DNA of 64,000 nt from Lentzea jiangxiensis (GTDB lineage: Bacteria; Actinomycetota; Actinomycetes; Mycobacteriales; Pseudonocardiaceae). A program made the translations under genes and the position numbers. The notes beneath the pieces are model-generated. The model did not search any database and was not told where the DNA came from. It was given only the letters and a program-made list of their open reading frames with translations. The stretch covers positions 1-64,000 of the forward strand of contig NZ_FNIX01000028.1 in assembly GCF_900104175.1 (NCBI RefSeq), written 5' to 3'. Each line of letters opens with the position of its first letter. Position 1 is the first letter of the stretch. This document shows, piece after piece, positions 1 through 7,765 of this stretch.

Positions 1-191
<191 letters not shown>

Positions 192-209
192 GGATTGTGT
201 TTGATCGCT

Positions 210-274
210 CCAGACGGAATATGTCTGGCAATCTGGTATTACTCTCAAAGGAATATCTCTGACGAGAGATATTC
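210..274 (-). other. Pre-16S leader hairpins
   Basis: Two inverted repeats sit just upstream of the mature 16S end. CCAGAC at 210-215 pairs with GTCTGG at 223-228. A perfect 10-bp stem at 251-260 and 265-274 (GAATATCTCT/AGAGATATTC) has a 4-nt loop. They are likely folded parts of the rRNA leader used in processing; that role is inferred from position. Confidence 0.5.
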
Positions 275-300
275 ATATTACTGGCTGTGTTATCGGCACG

Positions 301-323
301 CTGTTGAGTTCTCAAAGAACACG
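301..323 (-). promoter_or_regulatory. Conserved actinobacterial rrn leader element (boxA-like)
   Basis: Read on the minus strand this segment contains TTCTTTGAGAACTCAACAG. It resembles the TTTGAGAACTCAA motif found upstream of 16S in mycobacteria and Streptomyces, usually linked with antitermination or pre-rRNA processing. It lies about 110 nt before the mature 16S end. Confidence 0.6.
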
Positions 324-379
324 CGCTCACCGGATCCTCACTCCGTTTCCGGAGTTTCTCTCTCGGGGCTTGTGTTTGA

Positions 380-409
380 AGCTTAGCCAGTTCGTTTTCG
401 CTTTGTCAA
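380..409 (-). promoter_or_regulatory. rrn promoter P4 (closest to 16S)
   Basis: On the minus strand there is a -35 TTGACA (404-409), an 18-nt spacer and a -10 TAAGCT (380-385). The TTTGACA context is shared with the other upstream rrn promoters. Confidence 0.65.
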
Positions 410-475
410 ATCGGCCGTTTCGGCTTCTTCGCTGCGGCGCAAACTCGCTTCGCATTCAATTTTTGCTTGGTTCAG

Positions 476-505
476 AAGTTATCTGAGTGGCTTTCCCGGT
501 GTCAA
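476..505 (-). promoter_or_regulatory. rrn promoter P3
   Basis: On the minus strand there is a -35 TTGACA (500-505), an 18-nt spacer and a -10 TAACTT (476-481). The bases GATTTGACA around the -35 box repeat those of P4. Confidence 0.65.
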
Positions 506-577
506 ATCGGGGTCATTTTCAGATCCCGGACAGCACGTTAGGCCGATCATTTACTTCTGGGGGTTTGACGCCGTGAG

Positions 578-606
578 ACTCTACCCGGCCCGCTTCGCGG
601 TGTCAA
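578..606 (-). promoter_or_regulatory. rrn promoter P2
   Basis: On the minus strand there is a -35 TTGACA (601-606), an ideal 17-nt spacer and a -10 TAGAGT (578-583). It is the closest of the four to the consensus used by other actinobacterial rRNA promoters. Confidence 0.7.
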
Positions 607-641
607 CCGCTCGTTCCGGGGTCTCGCTTGCGACCTGGAGA

Positions 642-670
642 AAGTTACTCACGGGCAGGACCAAAGTCAA
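642..670 (-). promoter_or_regulatory. rrn promoter P1 (farthest from 16S)
   Basis: On the minus strand there is a -35 TTGACT (665-670), a 17-nt spacer and a -10 TAACTT (642-647). The TGA stop codon of the upstream glycosyltransferase gene (667-669) lies inside the -35 box, so the promoter begins where the coding sequence ends. Confidence 0.6.
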
Positions 671-3600
671 ATCGCCTGGTCAGCGGGCTGTTTGATCGGT
701 ACGGACGGCATCGGAGCAGCCGGCTTGGCCCCGACCGGACGCGGACGCAGCCACAGGGTGACGGAACGAAGTCCCTCCATCGCCTTCACGATCTGGTCCG
801 GCGCGGCGGCCTGACGGGTCGCCACCGGCACCAGGTCGTAGCCCCAGACGCCGAACTCCTTGAGGACCGTCACCGGATCGTCACCGAAGTCGGACGTCGC
901 GGTCGCCGAGAACTCAAGGAACACGTGCGGCCTGTCGCGGCGCAACAGCCGGACGAGTCCCGCGAGAGCGCGATGCCCACGTCCAGGCGTGTCGACCCGG
1001 ACGACGGAGAGTTTCATGCCCTGCACCAACGCGATGTCGTCGAGCTCCTTGTCCAGGCGCACGGCCCGGACGCGGGCGACGTCGTCCCCGGCGTCGGCGG
1101 CCAGCGGCGACACCGACACACCGCCGGTGAGCGTCGGCGACACCGCGAGTTCGCCCGCGCTCTCCCACGCCGCGCCCTCGACCACGGTCAGCCGGGACGC
1201 CACGGCGGCGGGCAGGTTCGCCGAGACGTTGTGCCTCAGCAGAGCGGCGGCGGACGCGTCCGGCTCCACGGCGACAACGGCGCCCATCAACCCGAGCCGC
1301 GACAACACGCGGATCGAGTGGTAGCCGACGTACGCGCCGACGTCGAGGAAGATGCCGTCCGGCTCCAGCACGGAGTCGAGCAGTTCCGCGAGGTCCGGCT
1401 CCCACACGCCGTTGGACGACAGAAGCGGGAGCATGAACGCGTCGTCGGAGGGCAGCCGCATCATGCCCGCGTCGCACAGCACCAGTGACGAACGCACTCC
1501 AGGCGCGTCGCCGGCGGCCTCGTGCTGACGGACCACCACGCGGCGCAACGCGTCCGCGGTCTGCTGCGCGTGGTTGGCCGCGCGGATCGCGACGTCGAGC
1601 CGCGAGTCGCGCTCGCGGAACACCTCGACGACCTTGGACTCCAGGTTGTCGATCCTGTCCAGCGTGCGGTCGAGCGCCACGGTCAGCTTGTCGATCCGTT
1701 CGGCGAGCACCTCGTCCGACTTGGCGCGCTTGGCCGCTTCGGCGACGACCGCGTCCTCGACGTCGCGCTGCCGGCGGCCCTGACCGGCCATGTCCGCGCG
1801 CACGCGCACGACCCCGTCGTCGACGCCGACCAGCTGATCCGCGAAGTGGGCCTGACGTGCGGCGACCTGCTCGATTTCGGCGCGCAGGAGCTCCAGCTCG
1901 CCGGCACCGACCCCGGCCTTCAGCGCGTCCTGCCGGTTGACCAGCTCGGACACCGTGCGCTCGACCCCGTCGATCAGGGTGTGCAGCACTTGGCGCATGT
2001 GGTTGTCGTAGTGGTCCAACGCGCGCAACACGACCTTGCGCAGCGCGGGCGCCATCGGCGTCCGATGGGGTCCGTCGACGGTCGGCTGGCGCAGCAACGC
2101 GTGCTTGGCCGACTGCAGGGCGAGCATCGGGTCGACCTCGTCCTTCGGCTTCGGCCGACGCGCCCGCCATCCGCGGTAGGCGTGCTCGACTCGTTCGCGA
2201 AGAATTTCGGCAACGCGCGCAACAGAACGCACGGACAGCACGTGCTCACGGCCGGCCGCACCCAGCGCCACGGCCGTGGGCAGGTCGTCGGCCAACGAGC
2301 GCAACAGCCGCGAGGCCGCCTGCACATCAGGTTCGGAGCCCTGGTGGCACGGCACGAGAACGGCCGTCTTGCCGAACAGCTCGGCAACGGCGCCGTGGTC
2401 CGACGCCACGATCGGCACTCCCCGCACCGCGAGCTCGGCGAGGCGCAACGCGATCCGGTCGTCCGCCCCACCGCGGTGCAACGACACCACGGCGTCGGCG
2501 CTCAGCAGCACGTCCTGGTCGTCGACCAGCGAGATCCGCTGGTCGGAGCCCGTGGCGAGGCGCAACCGCTCGGCCGCCTCGGGGTGCTGGAACGCACCGG
2601 ACACGGCGATGCGCAGTTCGACGTCCGTGCGGTCCGGGAAAGCGCTGAGGAACGCCGACACGGCACCGAGCACGTTGCCGGACCGGTCGAGGGAGTGGTC
2701 CGCGATCGCCGCGAACACCACCACATCGCCGGACGAGTGGTCACGGACGCCGAGGTCCTGCACCGGTACGGGCACCACGCGCCCGATGGGCCCGCCGATG
2801 CGTTCCGCGGCGGCGCGCGACGCCTCGGACGACAGCCACAGCTCGTTCACGCCCGTGCGGTCGTCGGCGGCCGTGGCGTCCAACGCCACCTCGACGACGA
2901 ACCGCCCGTCGGGCACCTCGTCGGCGGAAGAGGTGCGCACGACCACGGGATATCCCGCGGAGGTCGACACCGGCAGGCCGGACGCCCGCGCGGCGGCGAG
3001 CACCCGCTCGGCCAGCGGCCCCGACCCGACGACGGACACCCCGAGCTGGTCGAGCAGGGCGGGTCCCTCCGACCGGGGCTGCGGCACGGCGGGCGCCGGC
3101 AACCGGCCGGAGGCCACGCCGACTCCGGCGCACCACTCGCGCCAGGCTTCCGCGTCCGCGCCGAAAGGCGCCGGGAACTGCTGCTGGAGCGACGTGTCGG
3201 CACGCCAGACCGCGTCGGCCCACCGCGTGCCGCCGCTCTCCGTCCGCTCGCACGCCCAGAGGAGGAAGCCCCCGCCGCCGTCCTCGCCGAACGCGGGCGG
3301 CGGCGGCGGCACGAACGCCCGGTAGTCGGCGCGCAGCTCCGAAGGGATCGAGGTGCCGTTGATCAGCGAGTCGAACCGGTACGGCACGGGCACCGCGGAC
3401 CAGCCGTTGCGGACCAGCTCGGCGCGGTAGGCCTGGCAGAGCTCGGCGACCTCGGGGTGCTCGGACAAGAGCACGCGCGGGCGTTCGGCGAAGTCGGCGG
3501 ACAGCAGCCACGGGCGACGGGGGTCGAACCCGCGGAAGTGCACGGTCAGCAGGTCCTGGCCGACGACGGCGAGCGTCCCGGACTCGGTGCGGTGCAGCGG

Positions 3601-4206
3601 CCGGTCGGCGACGTTCCACACCGACAAGCCGACCCGTGCGTCACGCACGACGTGATGCGGCACGATCGCCGGCATGTCCAGCGATTCCAGGTAGGGCTCG
3701 GCGCCTGCGCCGACGGCGATGAAACCGGGGTCGAACGCGCCCAGGTCGTGCAGCTCGGCGGGTCCCGGCTGCAGGCCGTCCGGCGGCAGCGGCCGCAGGG
3801 TGCGCGGCAGCAGCACGACCGGTGCGGTGCGCAACGCCTCCAGCACGAGCTTCGTCAGCGACCCGAACACCTGGACCCACGGGTCGAGGTACAGCACGGG
3901 CATGCCCTGCGACAGCAACGCCTCCAGCAGCCTCGGCACCATCGCGGCCTTCAGCCCGGCAGCGTCCAGCGCGGTGGCGAGCACCCGCAGCTCGACCTCG
4001 TCGACACCGATGTCGAGGGGCGTGATCAGCCCGGGGCCGGAGTGCTCCGGCTGCGCGTCGACGACCAGTGCGACGAACCGGCCCTCGGGGTGCTCCGCGA
4101 GGAACGAGCTGGACAGGACCTTGACCGCGGGCAGCTCGGCCGCCGTGGCGACCGTGCAGGCGCAGATCGCCGGCTGGAACTCGGGTACCTCAGTCACGGA
4201 GAGCAC
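667..4206 (-). CDS. Glycosyltransferase / FkbM-family methyltransferase fusion protein
   Basis: A 1179-residue protein with three recognisable parts. The first 650 residues look like a glycosyltransferase: a start resembling sugar-nucleotide transferases, a YLDPWVQVFG stretch reminiscent of a DxD site, and a GT-B-like C-terminal segment (GVPIVASDHGAVAELF). A long charged, probably coiled-coil section (about 690-870) follows. The last 250 residues are an FkbM-type SAM methyltransferase with motif I FLDVGAYVGYHSI and an acidic VAVEPD strand end. A role in glycan or cell-surface assembly is inferred; the acceptor cannot be read from sequence. The GTG start at 4206 lies 9 nt after the glnA2 stop, so the two are probably co-transcribed; an alternative GTG is three codons in. 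No terminator is visible before the rrn promoters. Confidence 0.72.
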   Translation of the reverse strand: MLSVTEVPEFQPAICACTVATAAELPAVKVLSSSFLAEHPEGRFVALVVDAQPEHSGPGLITPLDIGVDEVELRVLATALDAAGLKAAMVPRLLEALLSQGMPVLYLDPWVQVFGSLTKLVLEALRTAPVVLLPRTLRPLPPDGLQPGPAELHDLGAFDPGFIAVGAGAEPYLESLDMPAIVPHHVVRDARVGLSVWNVADRPLHRTESGTLAVVGQDLLTVHFRGFDPRRPWLLSADFAERPRVLLSEHPEVAELCQAYRAELVRNGWSAVPVPYRFDSLINGTSIPSELRADYRAFVPPPPPAFGEDGGGGFLLWACERTESGGTRWADAVWRADTSLQQQFPAPFGADAEAWREWCAGVGVASGRLPAPAVPQPRSEGPALLDQLGVSVVGSGPLAERVLAAARASGLPVSTSAGYPVVVRTSSADEVPDGRFVVEVALDATAADDRTGVNELWLSSEASRAAAERIGGPIGRVVPVPVQDLGVRDHSSGDVVVFAAIADHSLDRSGNVLGAVSAFLSAFPDRTDVELRIAVSGAFQHPEAAERLRLATGSDQRISLVDDQDVLLSADAVVSLHRGGADDRIALRLAELAVRGVPIVASDHGAVAELFGKTAVLVPCHQGSEPDVQAASRLLRSLADDLPTAVALGAAGREHVLSVRSVARVAEILRERVEHAYRGWRARRPKPKDEVDPMLALQSAKHALLRQPTVDGPHRTPMAPALRKVVLRALDHYDNHMRQVLHTLIDGVERTVSELVNRQDALKAGVGAGELELLRAEIEQVAARQAHFADQLVGVDDGVVRVRADMAGQGRRQRDVEDAVVAEAAKRAKSDEVLAERIDKLTVALDRTLDRIDNLESKVVEVFRERDSRLDVAIRAANHAQQTADALRRVVVRQHEAAGDAPGVRSSLVLCDAGMMRLPSDDAFMLPLLSSNGVWEPDLAELLDSVLEPDGIFLDVGAYVGYHSIRVLSRLGLMGAVVAVEPDASAAALLRHNVSANLPAAVASRLTVVEGAAWESAGELAVSPTLTGGVSVSPLAADAGDDVARVRAVRLDKELDDIALVQGMKLSVVRVDTPGRGHRALAGLVRLLRRDRPHVFLEFSATATSDFGDDPVTVLKEFGVWGYDLVPVATRQAAAPDQIVKAMEGLRSVTLWLRPRPVGAKPAAPMPSVPIKQPADQAI

Positions 4207-4215
4207 GGATCTGCC

Positions 4216-5559
4216 TCACAGCATGGGAAGAAGAGTGCGCAACTCGTACGGGGTGACGCTACGACGGTACGCGTCCCACTCCGTCCGCTTGTTGCGCAGG
4301 AAGAAGTCGTAGACGTGCTCGCCCAGCGCCTCGGGGAGCAGCTCCGAGTTCTCCATCTCGGCGAGCGCCTCGCCGAGGTTCTGCGGCAGGTTCGCGTACC
4401 CCGCCGCGCGCCGTTCGCGGTCCGTCAGCGACCACACGTCGTCCTCGGCGGGCGGCGGCAGCTCGTAGCCCTTCTCGATGCCGCGCAGGCCGGCGGCCAG
4501 CACCACCGAGTACGCCAGGTACGGGTTGCACGCGGAGTCCAGCGAACGGACCTCGACGCGACGCGACGACGACTTGCCCGGTGAGTACATCGGCACACGG
4601 ACCAGCGCGGAGCGGTTCGCGTGACCCCAGCACACGGCCGTGGGGGCTTCACCGCCGACGATCAGCCTCTTGTACGAGTTGACCCACTGGTTCGTGACAC
4701 CGGAGATCTCGCGCGCGTGCTTGAGGATGCCCGCGACGAACTGCTTGCCGATGTCGGAGAGCTGGTACGGGTCCTCCTCGTCGTAGAAGGCGTTGCGGTC
4801 GCCCTCGAACAGCGAGAAGTGCGTGTGCATGCCCGAGCCCGGCTGGTCCGAGAACGGCTTGGGCATGAACGAGGCGCGCACGCCCTGCGTGATCGCGACC
4901 TCCTTCACCAGGTAGCGGAACGTCATGACGTTGTCCGCCATGGTCAGCGCGTCGGCGTAGCGCAGGTCGATCTCCTGCTGGCCGGGCGCGCCCTCGTGGT
5001 GGCTGAACTCGACGGAGATGCCCATGGCCTCCAGCGCCTCGATGGCGTGGCGGCGGAAGTGCGTGGCCGTCTCGTGCGAGGTCTGGTCGAAGAACCCGCC
5101 GTTGTCCGCGGGCTCGGGCTCGCTGCCGTCGCCGGGCAGGCCCTTGAGCAGGAAGAACTCGATCTCGGGGTGGACGTAGCAGGTGAACCCGGCCTCGCTG
5201 GCCTTCGACAGCGTGCGGCGCAGCACGTGGCGCGGGTCGGCCCACGACGGGGAGCCGTCCGGCATGGTGATGTCGCAGAACATGCGCGCGGAGTAGTTCG
5301 TGCCCTCCGGCGTCTGCCACGGCAGCACCTGGAACGTGGCGGGGTCCGGCTTCGCGACCATGTCCGACTCGTAGACGCGGGCGAAGCCCTCGATCGCCGA
5401 GCCGTCGAACCCGATGCCCTCGCTGAAGGCGCCCTCGAGCTCGGCCGGCGCGACCGCCACGGACTTCAGGAAGCCCAGGACGTCGGTGAACCAGAGCCGG
5501 ACGAACCGGATGTCGCGTTCCTCTAGCGTGCGGAGCACGAACTCCTGCTGGCGGTCCAT
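4216..5559 (-). CDS. glnA2: Type I glutamine synthetase, GlnA2-like
   Basis: Makes glutamine from glutamate, ammonia and ATP in the cytosol. The 447-residue product starts MDRQQEFVLRTLEERD, as GlnA2 proteins (Rv2222c) do, and carries the GFDGSAIEGF beta-grasp signature and the KPFSDQPGSGMHTH nucleotide-site region. The NLYDLP-type adenylylation loop of GlnA1 is not seen, as expected for GlnA2. The frame is open 24 codons further upstream, but that extension lacks family similarity. The ATG at 5559 is preceded at 5567-5572 by a -10 hexamer TAAGCT (minus strand), giving a leaderless message. It diverges from lprG and leads into the glycosyltransferase gene 9 nt downstream. Confidence 0.93.
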   Translation of the reverse strand: MDRQQEFVLRTLEERDIRFVRLWFTDVLGFLKSVAVAPAELEGAFSEGIGFDGSAIEGFARVYESDMVAKPDPATFQVLPWQTPEGTNYSARMFCDITMPDGSPSWADPRHVLRRTLSKASEAGFTCYVHPEIEFFLLKGLPGDGSEPEPADNGGFFDQTSHETATHFRRHAIEALEAMGISVEFSHHEGAPGQQEIDLRYADALTMADNVMTFRYLVKEVAITQGVRASFMPKPFSDQPGSGMHTHFSLFEGDRNAFYDEEDPYQLSDIGKQFVAGILKHAREISGVTNQWVNSYKRLIVGGEAPTAVCWGHANRSALVRVPMYSPGKSSSRRVEVRSLDSACNPYLAYSVVLAAGLRGIEKGYELPPPAEDDVWSLTDRERRAAGYANLPQNLGEALAEMENSELLPEALGEHVYDFFLRNKRTEWDAYRRSVTPYELRTLLPML

Positions 5560-5566
5560 AGGGCGC

Positions 5567-5594
5567 AGCTTAAGGGCTACCGACTCTCTACGAT
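5567..5594. promoter_or_regulatory. Divergent leaderless promoters for glnA2 and lprG
   Basis: The 41 bp between the two start codons hold a minus-strand -10 TAAGCT (5567-5572), 7 nt before the glnA2 ATG, and a plus-strand -10 TACGAT (5589-5594), 6 nt before the lprG ATG. Neither gene has room for a Shine-Dalgarno leader, so both messages should start at or next to the ATG. Each promoter's -35 region would overlap the other promoter. Confidence 0.6.
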
Positions 5595-5600
5595 CAACGC

Positions 5601-6236
5601 ATGTCCGCCCGTTGGTTGTCGCTTTGCGCACTCGCCCTGCTCACGAGCTGCACGTCAGGGGGAGATCTCCCCGATGGTGCGACCTTGCTCTCGAAGTCGG
5701 CCGAGTCCATGAGCTCGGTGAAGAGCGTCCACTTCACGATCAAGGTCGACGGCGAGCTGCCGGACGTGCCGGTGAAGGAGGCCGACGGCGACCTCACCTC
5801 CGCCGGGGAGTCCAAGGGCACCGCGAAGGTGACGTTCGGCGGGCAGTTGCTGGCCGTCGAGTACGTGCTGACCGGCGGGAACCTGCACTTCAAGGGCCCG
5901 ACCGGCGGGTACAGCAAGTTGCCGGCGGCGTTCGCGGGGCAGGTGTACGACCCGTCCGCGATCCTGGACCCCGGGAAGGGTGTGGCGAAGGTCCTCTCCT
6001 CGGCCAAGGACGCGAAGACCAAGTCGTCCGGTGACGTGTCGGTGGTCGAGGCGACCGTGCCGAAGGACGTCGCGGCCGGGCTGGTGCCGGGCATCTCCGC
6101 GGACGTGAAGTCGACCTTCTCGGTCGACAGGGACAACAAGCTCAAGGACGCGCTGTTCGAGCTGCCGGGTGGCCAGAAGGTCGACATCGGGCTGACGGAC
6201 TTCGACAAGCCCGTCACCGTGACGGCACCCGCGTAG
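5601..6236 (+). CDS. lprG: LprG/LppX-family lipoprotein
   Basis: A 211-residue exported lipoprotein. The N-terminus has a short hydrophobic segment ending in the lipobox LLTSC, so Cys17 should be lipidated and anchor the protein outside the membrane. The rest fits the LppX_LprAFG fold, a lipid-carrying half-barrel (DGATLLSKSAESMSSVKSVH, then a beta-rich body). In mycobacteria LprG is encoded with the P55 exporter and moves triacylglycerol or glycolipids across the envelope. The same two-gene order occurs here, with P55 starting 14 nt downstream, so the function is probably shared. A leaderless -10 TACGAT precedes the ATG. Confidence 0.88.
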   Translation: MSARWLSLCALALLTSCTSGGDLPDGATLLSKSAESMSSVKSVHFTIKVDGELPDVPVKEADGDLTSAGESKGTAKVTFGGQLLAVEYVLTGGNLHFKGPTGGYSKLPAAFAGQVYDPSAILDPGKGVAKVLSSAKDAKTKSSGDVSVVEATVPKDVAAGLVPGISADVKSTFSVDRDNKLKDALFELPGGQKVDIGLTDFDKPVTVTAPA

Positions 6237-6250
6237 AGGCTGCCCGGGAG

Positions 6251-7765
6251 ATGAGACGAGTCGCTCTCGCCGCGTCCGGCGCGGCCGTGCTGCTGGGTGC
6301 GCTCGACGCGTACGTCGTCGTCGGTGTCCTCACGGACATGGTGCGCGACCTCGGCATCGCGGTGAACGAGCTGCAGCAGGCCACGCCGATCGTCACCGGG
6401 TACCTGCTCGGGTACGTGGCGGGCATGCCGCTGCTCGGGCAGCTGTCGGACCGGCTGGGACGGCGGTTCGTGCTGCAGGTGTCGCTGCTCGGGTTCCTGG
6501 TGGGCTCGGTCGTCACGGCGCTGGCCGCCGACGTGCCGCTGCTCGTCGCCGGGCGCGTGGTGCAGGGGCTCGCGGGTGGCGCGCTGCTGCCGGTGACGAT
6601 GGCACTGGTGGCGGACCTGTGGGAGGAGCACCGGCGGTCGACCGCTCTCGGGACCGTCGGCGCCGCTCAGGAGCTGGGATCCGTCCTCGGCACCCTCTAC
6701 GGCATCGCGGTGGCGTCGTTGTTCAACGCGTTGCCGCTGTTCGAGGCGTGGGAGCCGCAAAGCTGGCGCTGGGTGTTCTGGGTGAACGTCCCGTTGGCGG
6801 TCATCGCGATGGTGATCGTGCAACGGACCGTGCCGAACACACGGCGTGAGGTGCGCATCGACGTCGTGGGCGGGGTGTTGCTCGCTCTCGCGTTGTCGTT
6901 GCTGGTCGTGGCGCTCTACAACCCGACGCCGGCCGAGTCGATGCTGCCGTCGTGGGGCTGGCCCGCGTTGGCAGCGGCTTTCGTGGTGCTCGGTGCCTTC
7001 TTCTTGTGGGAACGCCGTGCTGCTGCGCGACTCCTCGATCCCGAGGGCGTGCAGTGGCGGCCGTTCTGGGCCGTGCTCGGAGTCTCTCTCGCGGCCGGGG
7101 CGGCGTTGATGGTGACGCTCGTCGACGTCGAGTTGTTCGCGCAGACCGTGTTGCGCCGCGACTCGGCGTCCGCGGCGACCCTGCTCACCCGGTTCCTGGT
7201 CGCGTTGCCGGTCGGCGCCGTGCTGGGCGGGTTCCTCGCGTCCCGGCTGGGCGACCGCTGGGTGTCGTTCGGCGGCCTTGCCATCGCATCGGTGTCCTAC
7301 GTGTTCATCGCGCGGTGGCCCGCCGATGTCGGCGGGTTCGTGCTCACGCGTGACCTGGCCATCGCCGGTTTCGGGCTGGGCCTGGTCATCGCGCCGTTGT
7401 CCGGTGCCGTGCTCCGGGTCGTGCCGCCCGTCAGGCACGGCGTCGCGTCGGCGTTCGTCGTCGTCGCGCGCATGACGGGCATGCTCGTCGGAGTGGCGGC
7501 GTTGTCCGCGTGGGGACTCCACCGGTTCCGCGAGCTCACGGCAGACCTGAACACACCGCTGCCGTTCGGCGTCGAACCCGCCGAGTTCCAGCGGCGGATG
7601 GCCGAGTACCAGCGCGGGCTCACCGAGGCGCTGCTCACCGAGTACCACGAGATCTTCCTGATCACGGCGGTGATCTGCGCCGCCGGCGCGCTGGGGTCGG
7701 TCCTGCTGCCGGGGAGGCGTCAGCAGACCGAGTCCGTTTCCGGCAGTCTCAGGTCCACCAGGTAG
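6251..7765 (+). CDS. MFS exporter, P55 (Rv1410c)-like
   Basis: A 504-residue polytopic membrane protein of the major facilitator superfamily. The start resembles mycobacterial P55: a first helix with LLGALDAYVVV, then GYLLGYVAGMPLLGQLSDRLGRR, the MFS motif A between helices 2 and 3. Fourteen hydrophobic segments, typical of the DHA2-type drug:H+ antiporters to which P55 belongs, fit the length. It is expected to work with the lipoprotein encoded 14 nt upstream in lipid export and intrinsic drug tolerance. The 3' end overlaps the convergent hydrolase gene by 46 bp. Confidence 0.9.
   Translation: MRRVALAASGAAVLLGALDAYVVVGVLTDMVRDLGIAVNELQQATPIVTGYLLGYVAGMPLLGQLSDRLGRRFVLQVSLLGFLVGSVVTALAADVPLLVAGRVVQGLAGGALLPVTMALVADLWEEHRRSTALGTVGAAQELGSVLGTLYGIAVASLFNALPLFEAWEPQSWRWVFWVNVPLAVIAMVIVQRTVPNTRREVRIDVVGGVLLALALSLLVVALYNPTPAESMLPSWGWPALAAAFVVLGAFFLWERRAAARLLDPEGVQWRPFWAVLGVSLAAGAALMVTLVDVELFAQTVLRRDSASAATLLTRFLVALPVGAVLGGFLASRLGDRWVSFGGLAIASVSYVFIARWPADVGGFVLTRDLAIAGFGLGLVIAPLSGAVLRVVPPVRHGVASAFVVVARMTGMLVGVAALSAWGLHRFRELTADLNTPLPFGVEPAEFQRRMAEYQRGLTEALLTEYHEIFLITAVICAAGALGSVLLPGRRQQTESVSGSLRSTR

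Noticed and set aside
1522..4584. 1020-codon plus-strand open frame
   Set aside because: It is antisense to the glycosyltransferase and glnA2 genes, with Arg/His/Gly-rich composition and no domain; such shadows are expected at this GC content.
5559..5631. 24-codon upstream extension of glnA2
   Set aside because: It runs through the divergent promoter into lprG and lacks GlnA similarity; the ATG at 5559 starts the conserved protein.
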